Assembly: GCF_003696265.1 (NCBI RefSeq)
Contig: NZ_RFFH01000002.1
Span: 186,001-250,000 of the forward strand
Origin: Nocardia stercoris
GTDB taxonomy: Bacteria; Actinomycetota; Actinomycetes; Mycobacteriales; Mycobacteriaceae
Direction of reading: 5' to 3'
Length of the DNA: 64,000 bases
The notes under the pieces were generated by a model that was not told the DNA's origin, did not search any database, and was given only the letters and a program-made list of their open reading frames with translations. Shown piece by piece: positions 46,601-55,035 of the stretch. How positions within the stretch are numbered: position 1 is the first letter of the stretch; each line of letters opens with the position of its first letter. The position numbers and the translations under genes are program-made.

Positions 46601-48137
46601 CCCGCGCGGTCCCAAGCTGATCCCGGGCGCCTCGGTGGCCGGCGGACGGTACCGTCTGCTGGCCGCGCACGGCGGTTCGCGTGGCCTGATCTTCTGGCAG
46701 GCGCTGGACGTCAAGCTCGACCGCGAGGTCGCACTGACGTTCGTCGACGCCGACCAGAAGGCCACGGAGAACTCAGGTTCCGACGGCCCGCAGGCCATCC
46801 TGTCGCGCACGCTGCGGCTGGGCCGGATCAACTCCCCGGGTCTGGCCCGGGTCCTGGACGTGGTGCGCGGTAGTTCCGGCGGCATCGTGGTCGCCGAGTG
46901 GACGCCGGGCCGCTCGCTGCGCGAGATGGCCGAGACCGTCCCGTCCCCGATCGGCGCGGCGCGCGCGATCCGGGTGCTGGCGGCGGCCGCCGAGATGGCG
47001 CATCGCGGTGGCGGGTCGCTGTCGATCGACAGTCCGGACCGGATCCGGATCAGTGCCTCCGGTGACGCGGTGCTCGCGTTCCCGGGCACGCTGTCGGACT
47101 CCGACGCGCAGGCCGACGTGCGTGGCCTCGGTGCCATGCTGTACGCCCTGATCACCGCGCACTGGCCGATCCGCACCGGTGGTGTCACCGGCAAGGCGGC
47201 CATGGTGGGTGGCCTGCCGCTGGCCGAATTCGGTCCGGACGGTACGCCGGTCGAGCCGCGGCAGATCCGGCCGGAGGTGCCGTTCGAGATCTCCGCGGTC
47301 GCGGTGCGCTCGCTGGAGTCGAACAAGGGTGTGCGGACCGCCGCGACCGTTCAGCACGTGCTGGAGCAGGCGTCGGTCGTCGACCAGAAGACCGATTTCA
47401 TCCCGGTGCTGCGGCTCGGGCAGCGGGCGACGTCGGCTCCCGACGAGTCGCTGGCCGATCCGGAGCTGCTGGCCGCCGAGCGGGAACGCTCGAAGCGGAT
47501 GATGTACATCCTGATCGCGCTCGGCATGCTGGCCGCGCTGGTGGTCGGTGTGATCATCTGGTGGCTGCTCAGTATCTTCGCGCCGGCGTCGTCGACGGCA
47601 CCGCTGGACGAACAGCGCAAACTGGGCTTGACCACGGCCGCCTCGGCGCCGGCCAACCCGAGCGCTGCCGGTGCGCCGTCGTCGTCGGCGGCGCCCGCGG
47701 TGCCGGTGCCGTTGACGGGTGCCGCGGTGTTCTCCCCGGAGGGCACGCCGGACAGCCCCGGTACGGCCGGTGCGACGGTGGACGGCAACCCGACCACCGG
47801 GTGGCACACCGACCAGTACTTCCAGCAGTTCCCAGCCCTCAAGAAGGGCGAAGGGATCATGGCCTCACTGGCCAACCCGAGCAAGCTGACCGCGGTCAGC
47901 ATCGACTCGCCGAGCCCGGGCACGGTGGTCGAGATCCGTACCGCGCCGGCGGCGAACGCGACCCTGGACCAGACCCAGCTGGTCGGCCAGGCCACGTTGG
48001 GCGACGGCACCACCGAGATCCCGGTGAAGACCGATCAGCCGGCCCGCTTCGTACTGGTGTGGATCACGCAGCTGGCCAACTCGGGCGGTCAGTTCCAGAC
48101 CACCGTCAACGAGATCCGTTGCGAGGCAGCGCCCTGA
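43641..48137 (+). CDS. murJ: MurJ lipid II flippase fused to a pseudokinase and an extracellular domain
   Basis: 1498 residues; M. tuberculosis Rv3910 is 1184. Residues 1-270 are a Pro/Arg/Gly-rich cytoplasmic extension. The MurJ core (about 270-790) has 14 or so helices and flips lipid II for peptidoglycan synthesis. An acidic linker (about 790-995) leads to a kinase-like domain (about 995-1255) that lacks the catalytic HRD and DFG motifs. A transmembrane helix (MYILIALGMLAALVVGVIIWWLL, near 1290) and a discoidin-like outer domain (about 1360-1498) follow. In mycobacteria PknB phosphorylates the pseudokinase, which recruits FhaA. Start ATG at 43641; GTG at 43638 is also possible. Confidence 0.93.
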   Translation: MTDISKPTHGDIPQQNSNTPPGGPAQPARRGPARPDRRDPAQPDGDTPEVQRTAAAPWERGNQPPSGAQRRVPPASGAMPQVPRPPDGPPPGRPGGRIPESRRHEPRPGFQWGHPNGPDGGQPQRIDPAQPRRRPPAPPQRIEPGRGDVPGAGPGRRGPAHPAGPASGHFPAVNNGPSSGHFPQVSGGAPRAQRPPSGQLPRVPNPQTPNRPPSGQIPVTPGGRMTPPAYPVRRAAGSETPERVSGGTATAVATAPKPDTPQGRNARLMSDSGSMAIVTLISRITGFGKQLLLLTVLGPRIASAFTVSSQIPTMVEQLVLGAVLTAFVVPTLVRAEKEDADGGAAFVRRLVTMAFVVLGAAALFCTASAPLLIKYIFLSDDGKVSAGLATALAYLLLPAIVCYGMSSLLMAILNTHEIFKPGVWAPVLNNLVVLGVLGLYAVTPGEISLDPVRMGDPKLLILGLGVTFGVFVQVMSLLPPIRRAGIDLRPLWGVDDRLKQFGGMGAAVILYVLISQAGFVFGTRISSHADEAGPAIYNNAWLLLQLPYGVLGVTVLTAIMPRLSRNAAADDTPAVVDDLSAATRLTMIALLPVVTFLTIAGPQVGEALYGYGHFGNHQAARLGEAVSWSAFTLIPYALVLIHLRVFYAREQAWTPTWVILGITAVKIALSALAPLVFSDDYVVIALGVANGLGFAAGAAIGGWLLHRSLGDLRMSNVGRTVTRVALASVAAGAVTLIVDQTVGLDRFHHGFGALFRVGVDAVVMLGVAFGLMRLAGIPEIVAITVSITRRLGISAPAPKLDLDAAELEATTVLARPEPAAPYYYRYDPYMDAQTMVLPVIRPGTVVRTGTSEFPYPVAQANANAGSGTSATDMSGSAVPGQDDRVGAPPIQPVSAQQVEGGTRVSDDAAGAAAADAAATREGALRTDDPAEVPPADDAAGDQDTAGTGEQDSPENSGATPPSYETGMLPVHSPEMPPMRVEQPARRTPRGPKLIPGASVAGGRYRLLAAHGGSRGLIFWQALDVKLDREVALTFVDADQKATENSGSDGPQAILSRTLRLGRINSPGLARVLDVVRGSSGGIVVAEWTPGRSLREMAETVPSPIGAARAIRVLAAAAEMAHRGGGSLSIDSPDRIRISASGDAVLAFPGTLSDSDAQADVRGLGAMLYALITAHWPIRTGGVTGKAAMVGGLPLAEFGPDGTPVEPRQIRPEVPFEISAVAVRSLESNKGVRTAATVQHVLEQASVVDQKTDFIPVLRLGQRATSAPDESLADPELLAAERERSKRMMYILIALGMLAALVVGVIIWWLLSIFAPASSTAPLDEQRKLGLTTAASAPANPSAAGAPSSSAAPAVPVPLTGAAVFSPEGTPDSPGTAGATVDGNPTTGWHTDQYFQQFPALKKGEGIMASLANPSKLTAVSIDSPSPGTVVEIRTAPAANATLDQTQLVGQATLGDGTTEIPVKTDQPARFVLVWITQLANSGGQFQTTVNEIRCEAAP
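46336..46352 (+). promoter_or_regulatory. internal ribosome binding site and GTG start within murJ
   Basis: AAGGAGG at 46336-46342 is followed at 7 bases by GTG at 46350, in frame with murJ (codon 904 of the reading frame). Initiation here would make a protein of about 595 residues with acidic linker, pseudokinase, transmembrane helix and outer domain but no flippase. Confidence 0.6.
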
Positions 48138-48255
48138 TCCGCTGAGCGGGTCGATTCCGCTGTGGGCCGGGCCGATTCTCCGGCGCTCGGCGCGATTGCT
48201 GCCGGTTTCGATCTGCCGCTATGATCGCCGCACACTCTCGACCGGGAGTGACCTG

Positions 48256-48957
48256 GTGGGATCCAACCGCGTGGGTGGCGGTCGTTCTCCGGGTGTGACG
48301 CGGCAGCTGTTCTGGGGGAACCTGTTGTCCTTCGATGCGATCGAGCGAACCGGTGCGGGACCGTCACGGTCCGCCGGGGCCGGGTCGCGTCTCGGCGATC
48401 CGGATACCGCGACGGACCGGGAGTTGCTCGCCGCCCATGTCGCCGGCGATCCGCACGCGTTCGCGGTCCTGTTCCGCCGTCACTATCACCATCTCTATCA
48501 ACTGGCGCTGCGCTCGTCGTACTCGCCCGAGGACGCCGCGGATTCGGTGCAGGACGCGCTGCTGTCCGCCCATCGCAACGCGGCCGGGTACCGGGGTGAC
48601 GCCGAGGTCCGCAGCTGGCTGCATCGCATCGTGGTGAACGCCTGCCTGGACCGGATCCGGCGCAATCGGGCGCGGCCGGCGACCTCGCTGTTCGAGGAGT
48701 CGATCGACGAGCCGGCCGCGCCGCGCGACGAGATGTCGGAGCTGGAGACGAAGCTGGTGGTGGATCGGGCCCTGTTCGACCTGCCGCCCGATCAGCGGGC
48801 CGCCTTGGTCGCGGTCGAGATGGAGCAGCTGAGCGTGGCGGAAGCTGCGGAGTTGCTCGGCGTGCCACCGGGTACCGTCAAGAGCCGGTGCTCGCGTGGT
48901 CGAAAACGGCTGCAGGAGAGACTGGGTTCGGTTCGAGATCGGGGGAACCGAAGCTAG
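48256..48957 (+). CDS. sigM: ECF sigma factor SigM
   Basis: About 233 residues from GTG at 48256 (GGGAG seven bases before); the frame opens at 48196, and a TTG at 48325 is also possible. The sigma-2 region has AFAVLFRRHYHHLYQLALR and DSVQDALLSAHRNAAG, and the sigma-4 region LSVAEAAELLGVPPGTVKSRCSRGR. It corresponds to Rv3911 by order. The N-terminal 40 residues ahead of TDRELLAAHVAGDP are not conserved in ECF factors, so the true start is uncertain. Confidence 0.88.
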   Translation: MGSNRVGGGRSPGVTRQLFWGNLLSFDAIERTGAGPSRSAGAGSRLGDPDTATDRELLAAHVAGDPHAFAVLFRRHYHHLYQLALRSSYSPEDAADSVQDALLSAHRNAAGYRGDAEVRSWLHRIVVNACLDRIRRNRARPATSLFEESIDEPAAPRDEMSELETKLVVDRALFDLPPDQRAALVAVEMEQLSVAEAAELLGVPPGTVKSRCSRGRKRLQERLGSVRDRGNRS

Positions 48958-49037
48958 GCGCCGCGCGTCATACCTAACGACCCGACCCCGATCCGAGCTC
49001 TACAGCAAACCCGCCACCGGCGACCAGAGGAGGTGCG

Positions 49038-49994
49038 ATGGCAGACCGTCCGTTACCGCGGCCGCCGTTCGACGCCGCCCTGCTGGCCGACCTGCACGGC
49101 GACAACGTCCCGGCCGAGGTCGCGGCGGACCTGTGGCCGGCGGTTCGCCAGGATCCCGACGCCGTGCGCTATCTGGCCGAACTGGACGCGGTGAACGACA
49201 GTCTGCGCGCACTCGGCACGGAAACCGAAGTGCTGCACCGCATGCCGAACGCCGTCCGCGACCGGCTGGACACGCTGCTCGACCAGCTCTCGGCCGATGC
49301 CGGTCCAGACGTTGCCCCCGGCACCGACCCCGATCGGCTCGCTGGCTCCGTCGGCGTGGCCCGCGGGCCCGCCTCGGTGGCCGGCCCCAGGCTGCTCACC
49401 GCCGGCACGGCCGATGCATCGGCTCTGACCGACTCCGCCCCGACCGCGGGCGAGGCTGCCGCCGCGGGCGCAATTACCGAACCTGTCCGCCTCGCGGCCC
49501 AGGCCCCGGCCACAGACCAGTGCGCGGGCGAGGCCGCCGGCTCGAGTGGGGACCAGGCTCCGGTGGCAGAACTCGATCAGTACCGGGCCCGCCGCCGCCG
49601 GTTGCTGGCCGCGGCCGCGGCCGCAGTCCCGCTCATGACGTTCGGCATCATCGCGGTGGTCGCCGGGCACCACGATTCGGACAGTCCGAGCGCGCTGCGG
49701 CCGAGCTCGACGACCCTTTCCGAGGGTGACCTGGCTCCCGCCGCGCTCTTGGGGGCGATGGGCCGCAACGACGTGACCGGCCGGCTGGCCGCCCCGGGAG
49801 CGCTGAACGCCTGTGTCCGGGCCGCCGGGGCGGACCGGCAGGTTCTCGGGTCCACCGACACCACGTTCCAGGGGCAGCCGGCCGCGCTGATCCTGGTCGC
49901 CGGCCCGCATCCGCCCACCGTCACGGCCCTCATCGTCGGCACCGGCTGCGCGCCGGGCGACCCGCAGCTGCGCGTCCACCGCGATATCGGCTGA
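49038..49994 (+). CDS. rsmA: anti-sigma-M factor RsmA-like
   Basis: 318 residues preceded by AGAGGAGGTGCG. A cytoplasmic helical N-terminus (LHGDNVPAEVAADLWPAV, VLHRMPNAVRDRLDTLL), a long Ala-rich linker, one transmembrane helix (LLAAAAAAVPLMTFGIIAVVAG, about 195-216) and an outer domain with two Cys (LNACVRAAG, GTGCAPGD). It matches Rv3912 by position directly after sigM. It lacks a clear zinc HxxxCxxC motif. It should hold SigM at the membrane until released by regulated proteolysis. Confidence 0.8.
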   Translation: MADRPLPRPPFDAALLADLHGDNVPAEVAADLWPAVRQDPDAVRYLAELDAVNDSLRALGTETEVLHRMPNAVRDRLDTLLDQLSADAGPDVAPGTDPDRLAGSVGVARGPASVAGPRLLTAGTADASALTDSAPTAGEAAAAGAITEPVRLAAQAPATDQCAGEAAGSSGDQAPVAELDQYRARRRRLLAAAAAAVPLMTFGIIAVVAGHHDSDSPSALRPSSTTLSEGDLAPAALLGAMGRNDVTGRLAAPGALNACVRAAGADRQVLGSTDTTFQGQPAALILVAGPHPPTVTALIVGTGCAPGDPQLRVHRDIG

Positions 49995-50156
49995 CGCGGT
50001 AGTGCTGCGGGTTCGGGCAGTGGCGCAGCCCACAATCGGCCGGCGGTCGGGTCGGTACAGCGACCGGCGCTGACCCGGTGGGAACATCTCCCACTACGCT
50101 GTTGTTGACCTACGCGCCTGGACATCGCAGGCCTGTCGACCCACCTGGAAGGCATC

Positions 50157-51143
50157 ATGACCACGCCTGTACGCGACCTCATCATCGTCGGCTCCGGACC
50201 CGCCGGATACACCGCTGCGATCTATGCGGCTCGTGCGGAGCTGGAACCGCTGCTGTTCGAGGGCACGCAATTCGGCGGCGCGCTGATGACCACCACCGAG
50301 GTGGAGAACTTCCCGGGCTTCCGCAGCGGCATCATGGGCCCGGATCTGATGGACGAGATGCGGGAGCAGGCCAAGCGCTTCGGTGCCGACATTCGCACCG
50401 AGGACGTGGACGCGATCGACCTGTCCGGTGAGGTCAAGTCGGTCACCGTCGGCGGCGAGGTCTACCGCGCGAAGTCGATCATCCTCGCAATGGGTTCCGC
50501 CGCACGGTATTTGAACGTACCGGGCGAGCAGGAGCTGCTCGGTCGCGGCGTGAGCGCCTGCGCCACCTGCGACGGCTTCTTCTTCAAGGGCCAGGACATC
50601 GTGGTCGTCGGTGGTGGTGACTCCGCGATGGAGGAGGCGACCTTCCTCACCAAGTTCGCGTCCAGTGTCACCGTCGTGCACCGTCGCGAGGAGTTCCGCG
50701 CCTCCCGCATCATGCTCGAGCGGGCCAAGGCCAACGACAAGATCCGGTTCCGCCTGGACTCGGAAGTCGTTGCCGTGCACGGCGAGAACAGCGTGACCAG
50801 CCTCACACTGCGCAACACCCGCACCGGGGAGACCTCCGAGCTGGCGGCCACCGGCCTGTTCGTGGCCATCGGCCACGACCCGCGCAGTGAGCTGGTCCGC
50901 GGCCAGGTGGCGCTCGACGGCGAGGGGTACGTGCTGGTCGACGGGTCGAGCACCGCAACCGATGTCCCCGGCGTGTTCGCCGCCGGTGACCTGGTCGACC
51001 ACACCTACCGCCAGGCGATCACCGCGGCCGGTACCGGCTGCCGCGCGGCCATCGACGCCGAACGCTGGCTGGCCGAGCAGGGCGATATCACCGCCAACAC
51101 CGTGGGCAACGCCGGTTCGCCGGTCGACGTCACCGTCAACTGA
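50157..51143 (+). CDS. trxB: thioredoxin reductase
   Basis: 328 residues. FAD motif [15 protein letters not shown] (about 12-26), redox-active CATC (near 134-137, in [11 protein letters not shown]), NADPH motif [12 protein letters not shown] (near 152) and the C-terminal FAD segment [21 protein letters not shown]. It passes electrons from NADPH to thioredoxin encoded next, 21 bp downstream, forming an operon as in M. tuberculosis. Confidence 0.97.
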   Translation: MTTPVRDLIIVGSGPAGYTAAIYAARAELEPLLFEGTQFGGALMTTTEVENFPGFRSGIMGPDLMDEMREQAKRFGADIRTEDVDAIDLSGEVKSVTVGGEVYRAKSIILAMGSAARYLNVPGEQELLGRGVSACATCDGFFFKGQDIVVVGGGDSAMEEATFLTKFASSVTVVHRREEFRASRIMLERAKANDKIRFRLDSEVVAVHGENSVTSLTLRNTRTGETSELAATGLFVAIGHDPRSELVRGQVALDGEGYVLVDGSSTATDVPGVFAAGDLVDHTYRQAITAAGTGCRAAIDAERWLAEQGDITANTVGNAGSPVDVTVN

Positions 51144-51164
51144 ATCACCGCACGAGGAGTCACG

Positions 51165-51494
51165 ATGTCCGAATCCGCCACCAAAACCGTCACCGACGCC
51201 AGCTTCGCGCAGGACGTCCTGGCCAGCGAGAAGCCCGTTCTGGTCGACTTCTGGGCGACGTGGTGCGGTCCGTGCAAGATGATCGCCCCGGTGCTGGAGG
51301 AGATCGCGGTGTCGCACGGTGAGCAGCTGACCATCGCCAAGGTCAACGCCGACGAGAATCCCGAATCCGCCCGGGACCACGGCATTCTCGGCCTCCCGAC
51401 CATGCTGGTGTTCCAGGGTGGCAAGGAGGTCAAGCGGATCGTGGGCGCCAAGGGCAAGGCCGCGCTGCTGCGCGAGCTCGAAGGCATCATCTGA
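51165..51494 (+). CDS. trxC: thioredoxin
   Basis: 109 residues, the usual thioredoxin size. Active site WCGPCK near 32-37 and the cis-Pro loop GLPTMLVFQ. GAGGAG precedes the ATG. It reduces disulfides in cytosolic proteins with electrons from TrxB. Named trxC after the M. tuberculosis gene at this place (Rv3914). Confidence 0.97.
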   Translation: MSESATKTVTDASFAQDVLASEKPVLVDFWATWCGPCKMIAPVLEEIAVSHGEQLTIAKVNADENPESARDHGILGLPTMLVFQGGKEVKRIVGAKGKAALLRELEGII

Positions 51495-51505
51495 TCGTCC
51501 GAGTT

Positions 51506-51550
51506 TCGGCCGTCGTCGACCTCCGTGCTGCGCGGACCGGCGACGGCCGA
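51506..51550 (+). terminator. possible terminator after trxC
   Basis: A 10-bp perfect stem (TCGGCCGTCG / CGACGGCCGA) with a 25-base loop, 12 bp after the stop. The long loop makes it less certain. Confidence 0.4.
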
Positions 51551-51765
51551 TACTCTGTGTGCGCGGTAGTGCACGACCGCTATGGTTCCCGGGCGTCGTC
51601 GGATTGGCGTACGGAATCCGTCGCCGGTGTACGATCCGTGCACCCGGCCGATTTTGCCGAATTGCGGTCCGGGTCTCTAGCAATCGACCGACACTCCGGT
51701 CGTGCGTAGGTGTATTCCTCGCATGAGTGGGTACCCGGGTTGGCGGAAGGAAAGGGCTCTCACGC

Positions 51766-52956
51766 ATGCACCGACTTCGCCACGGCGATTCCGGCCCAGC
51801 CGTCGCCGAGGTTCGGAGCACCCTGGCCGGTCTCGGCTTCTTACACGGCCAGCCGGGCCAGGCGGAACCGAGTGACCACTATTGGAAGGACGCCGATGCG
51901 GCGTTCGACGGTCCGCTCGACTCCGCGGTCCGCGCCTTCCAGCAGCACCGTGGGTTGCTGGTGGACGGTGTGGTCGGTCCCGCTACCTATCGTGCGCTCA
52001 AGGAGGCTTCGTATCGCCTCGGTGCCCGCACGCTGATCTATCAACTGTCCGCGCCGCTGTACGGGGACGATGTCGCCACCCTACAGCGGCGGCTGCAGGA
52101 TCTCGGCTTCTACGTGCACCGGGTCGACGGCTATTTCGGCCCGCAGACTCACGACGCGTTGACCGCCTTCCAGCGGGAGATCGGTTTGGCCGCCGACGGT
52201 ATCTGCGGCCCGGACACGCTGCGTTCGCTGGATCTGTTGGGCGCCAGGGTGACCGGCGGCAATCCGCACCGGATCGCCGAGGAGGAGGTCGTGCACCGCG
52301 CCGGCCCGCAGCTGACCGGTAAGCGGATCGTGATCGATCCGGGCCTGGGTGGCCCGGACAAGGGCCGTGCGGTTCCGACCGAGTTCGGTGACGTGTACGA
52401 GTCGGAGATCCTGTGGGATCTGGCGAGCCGGCTGGAGGGCCGGATGGCCGCCACCGGTATGGAGACCTTCCTGTCCCGGCCGTGGAACGCGAACCTGTCC
52501 GACGCCGAACGTGCCGAGATCTCCAACACTTTCGACGCCGACCTGATGATCTCGCTGCGCTGCGCCGCGAACGCCAGTTCGCTGGCCGGTGGGGTGGCGA
52601 GCTTCCACTTCGGCAACTCGCACGGTTCCACCTCGATGATCGGCCAGGTGCTGGCCGGGTTCATCCAGCGCGAGATCGTGGCCCGAACGTCGTTGCAGGA
52701 CTGCCGAACTCACGCCCGCACCTGGGATCTGTTGCGGCTCACCAAGATGCCGACCGTGCAGGTCGACATCGGTTATCTCACAAACGAATACGACATGTCG
52801 GTGCTGACCAATCCGCGGATGCGGGACGTGATCGCCGAGGCGATCCTGATCTCGGTGAAGCGGCTCTACCTGCTGGGCCAGGACGATCAGCCCACCGGCA
52901 CATACACTTTCGCGGAACTGCTGGCCGAGGAACTCGCAGCCTCAGACCGAATCTAG
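51766..52956 (+). CDS. cwlM: CwlM, peptidoglycan-synthesis regulator of the amidase_3 family
   Basis: 396 residues from ATG at 51766, after GGAAAGGG; GTG at 51727 is an alternative. Two peptidoglycan-binding domains (about 5-70 and 85-150; LRHGDSGPAVAEVRSTL, GDDVATLQRRLQDLGFYV) precede the amidase_3 fold (about 180-380). The zinc-ligand His of the usual DPGHGG motif is Leu here (IDPGLGG), and ISLRCAAN replaces the other His segment, while ESEILWDLA keeps the Glu. M. tuberculosis CwlM (Rv3915) has no needed hydrolase role and, when phosphorylated by PknB, activates MurA. The C-terminal TGTYTFAELLAEE tail holds Thr residues. Confidence 0.93.
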   Translation: MHRLRHGDSGPAVAEVRSTLAGLGFLHGQPGQAEPSDHYWKDADAAFDGPLDSAVRAFQQHRGLLVDGVVGPATYRALKEASYRLGARTLIYQLSAPLYGDDVATLQRRLQDLGFYVHRVDGYFGPQTHDALTAFQREIGLAADGICGPDTLRSLDLLGARVTGGNPHRIAEEEVVHRAGPQLTGKRIVIDPGLGGPDKGRAVPTEFGDVYESEILWDLASRLEGRMAATGMETFLSRPWNANLSDAERAEISNTFDADLMISLRCAANASSLAGGVASFHFGNSHGSTSMIGQVLAGFIQREIVARTSLQDCRTHARTWDLLRLTKMPTVQVDIGYLTNEYDMSVLTNPRMRDVIAEAILISVKRLYLLGQDDQPTGTYTFAELLAEELAASDRI

Positions 52957-52980
52957 CCGGAAGCTGTTCTCGGACAACAA

Positions 52981-53013
52981 AAAAGGCGCCCCGGATTATC
53001 CGGGGCGCCTTTT
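52981..53013. terminator. bidirectional terminator after cwlM
   Basis: Perfect stem GGCGCCCCGGA / TCCGGGGCGCC (11 bp) flanked by AAAA and TTTT, only a 3-base loop. It sits between convergent cwlM and the Rv3916c-like gene and can serve both strands. Confidence 0.9.
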
Positions 53014-53023
53014 CGTTTGCGGG

Positions 53024-53818
53024 TCAGAGGGTTCCGACCCGGGTCGGTACGGTCATCGAAGCGGCGGCGAGCAATTGGTCCAGCGCGCGCTCGACGTCCT
53101 CCTTCCACAGGTGGTCGCTGTCGAGTTCGAGCCGCAGCCGCGGGAAACGGTGGTGTGGGGCAACCACTTCGAAACCGACGTCCTCCAGGAAGTCGGCGTC
53201 GATCATGCAGGTCTCGGGGGAGCAGGCGGCCGCGGCACCCCGATGCGCCGGGGCACTACTGCCGCGGGCCGCACCCGAGGCCGGAGTGTCGATGCGTTCC
53301 ATCAGCATCATCGAACCGACCGCACGAGTCGACAAGGCCGTGGCCGCCGGATCCTTCCGTAGACCGAAGGCCTCGATGGCGCGCACCCCGCGCCGGATCA
53401 GATCCGACACCACAGCGTTCAGCAGCCGCTGGGCGATGTCGTTGTGGTTGTACGGGAATTCGGCCCGCAGCGTGGTCAGCAGGACCGCGTCCGGGCTCAC
53501 CGGAGACGTCGGGAACAGGCCCGCCCGGGGGACCGAACTCGGCGGGGCGTAGAGGGCGCAGCCGGCCGACTGACCGTCCACCAACGCGATCTGCCCGCAG
53601 GACCCCCACTGGAGCATGGTGGTCGACAGCCAGGCTTCCTTCTCGAAGACAGGATCACTGAAGCCGGCGCAGTCCTGCGCCACGGCCGGATCGATCTCCC
53701 AGAACACGCAGCGGCGTGCGTGCGTCGGGAGCTGGTCCAGCCCGCCGAGAGTTAGTGCGGTCACGCTGGTCGACACCGCTCTGCTCAGCCTCCAGCTGTC
53801 TGATTCATCCACACTCAC
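53024..53818 (-). CDS. Rv3916c-like GNAT-family protein
   Basis: 264 residues, GTG start at 53818. A fold with AWLSTTMLQWGSCGQIALVDGQSAGCALYAPP (about 62-93) and the later GVRAIEAFGLRKDP looks like a GNAT acyltransferase core, but the acetyl-CoA loop Q/R-x-x-G-x-G/A is not clear. It occupies the same spot as Rv3916c, between cwlM and parB. Function is unknown. Confidence 0.75.
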   Translation of the reverse strand: MSVDESDSWRLSRAVSTSVTALTLGGLDQLPTHARRCVFWEIDPAVAQDCAGFSDPVFEKEAWLSTTMLQWGSCGQIALVDGQSAGCALYAPPSSVPRAGLFPTSPVSPDAVLLTTLRAEFPYNHNDIAQRLLNAVVSDLIRRGVRAIEAFGLRKDPAATALSTRAVGSMMLMERIDTPASGAARGSSAPAHRGAAAACSPETCMIDADFLEDVGFEVVAPHHRFPRLRLELDSDHLWKEDVERALDQLLAAASMTVPTRVGTL

Positions 53819-54039
53819 GCTGCATCAACATTTTCTCGCCAGCAAGAATAAGCGATCACTGCGAGTCGCCTCTTTCTCATTCGCTGTGCTGTCGGACGTG
53901 CTCCCGAATCGATCCCGTCCCTAGGCCACAGCGCGACCGTGACGTTGTCACAGTGACGTTTCAAGTGTAGGTCCCGGGTCTCGGAATTCACGTGTGATTT
54001 TTCCTTCATACGCCGGCCTGTGGCGCCGGCGGGCGGACG

Positions 54040-55032
54040 TCAGAGCTGCTGCTCCATCATCTTCACGATGCGTTCCAGATCGTCGACCGAACCGAACTCG
54101 ACGACGATCTTGCCCTTGCGCTTGCCCAGGCTGACCGTCACCCGGGTGTCGAAGGACGAGGACAGCCGATCGGCCACATCCTGCAGACCCGGCATCTGGA
54201 TCGGCTTGCGCTTGGGCGCCGGGGGAGTGGCAGTTTCCGGGTCCCGGTTGGCCAGGGTCACAGCTTCCTCGGTAGCGCGGACCGACAGCCCCTCGGCCAC
54301 GATCCGCGCGGCCAGCGTCTCCTGTGCCTCGGCACCGGCTTCCAGACCCAGCAGCGCACGCGCGTGTCCGGCCGAGAGCACACCGGCCGCCACCCGGCGC
54401 TGCACCGGAATCGGCAACTTCAGCAGGCGAATCATATTCGTCACGACCGGCCGAGACCGGCCGATTCGCGTGGCGAGTTCCTCGTGCGTCACCGAGAACT
54501 CTTCCAGCAGTTGCTGATACGCGGCGGCCTCTTCGAGCGGGTTGAGCTGCACCCGGTGGATGTTCTCCAGCAGGGCGTCGCGCAGCATCGAACCGTCGTC
54601 GGTGTCGCGGACGATCGCCGGAATCAGGGACAGGCCGGCTTCCTGGCTGGCCCGCCAGCGCCGCTCACCCATGACCAGCTGGTAGCGCGGCCCGCCCGAC
54701 CCGGGTAGCTTGCGGACCACGATCGGCTGCATCAAGCCGAATTCACGAATCGAGTGGACCAGTTCCTCGAGCGCCTCCGGTTCGAAGACGTGCCGCGGCT
54801 GCTTGGGATTCGGCTCGATCTGCTCCGGCGGGATCTCCTGATAGACCGCGCCCAGATCGGGTTCGGTCGGGTCGGGGACCCGGTGCAGATAGGCCGACGC
54901 CGGATGCGGGCCGATCGGTTCGAGGCCGATGACCGCGTTCGCCGCCGCACTGCCCAGCCCCTGGACCTCAGTCGGCCCGGTGGGGATCAGTGCGGCGAGG
55001 CCGCGGCCCAGTCCACCCTTCTTCGCGCTCAT
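54040..55032 (-). CDS. parB: chromosome partitioning protein ParB
   Basis: 330 residues. The N-terminal CTP-binding domain has [18 protein letters not shown] and the GERRWRA C-motif (about 115-121). The central helix-turn-helix ([44 protein letters not shown], about 150-195) binds parS, and the C-terminal segment mediates dimerisation ([29 protein letters not shown]). It is loaded at parS sites, slides as a clamp and seeds the origin complex. The stop of parA overlaps closely (3 bp between genes). Confidence 0.97.
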   Translation of the reverse strand: MSAKKGGLGRGLAALIPTGPTEVQGLGSAAANAVIGLEPIGPHPASAYLHRVPDPTEPDLGAVYQEIPPEQIEPNPKQPRHVFEPEALEELVHSIREFGLMQPIVVRKLPGSGGPRYQLVMGERRWRASQEAGLSLIPAIVRDTDDGSMLRDALLENIHRVQLNPLEEAAAYQQLLEEFSVTHEELATRIGRSRPVVTNMIRLLKLPIPVQRRVAAGVLSAGHARALLGLEAGAEAQETLAARIVAEGLSVRATEEAVTLANRDPETATPPAPKRKPIQMPGLQDVADRLSSSFDTRVTVSLGKRKGKIVVEFGSVDDLERIVKMMEQQL

Positions 55033-55035
55033 CGA

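Noticed and set aside
48196..48255. Longer N-terminus for SigM from ATG 48196
   Set aside because: No ribosome binding site precedes it, and the added residues do not look like an ECF sigma factor; GTG at 48256 is better supported.
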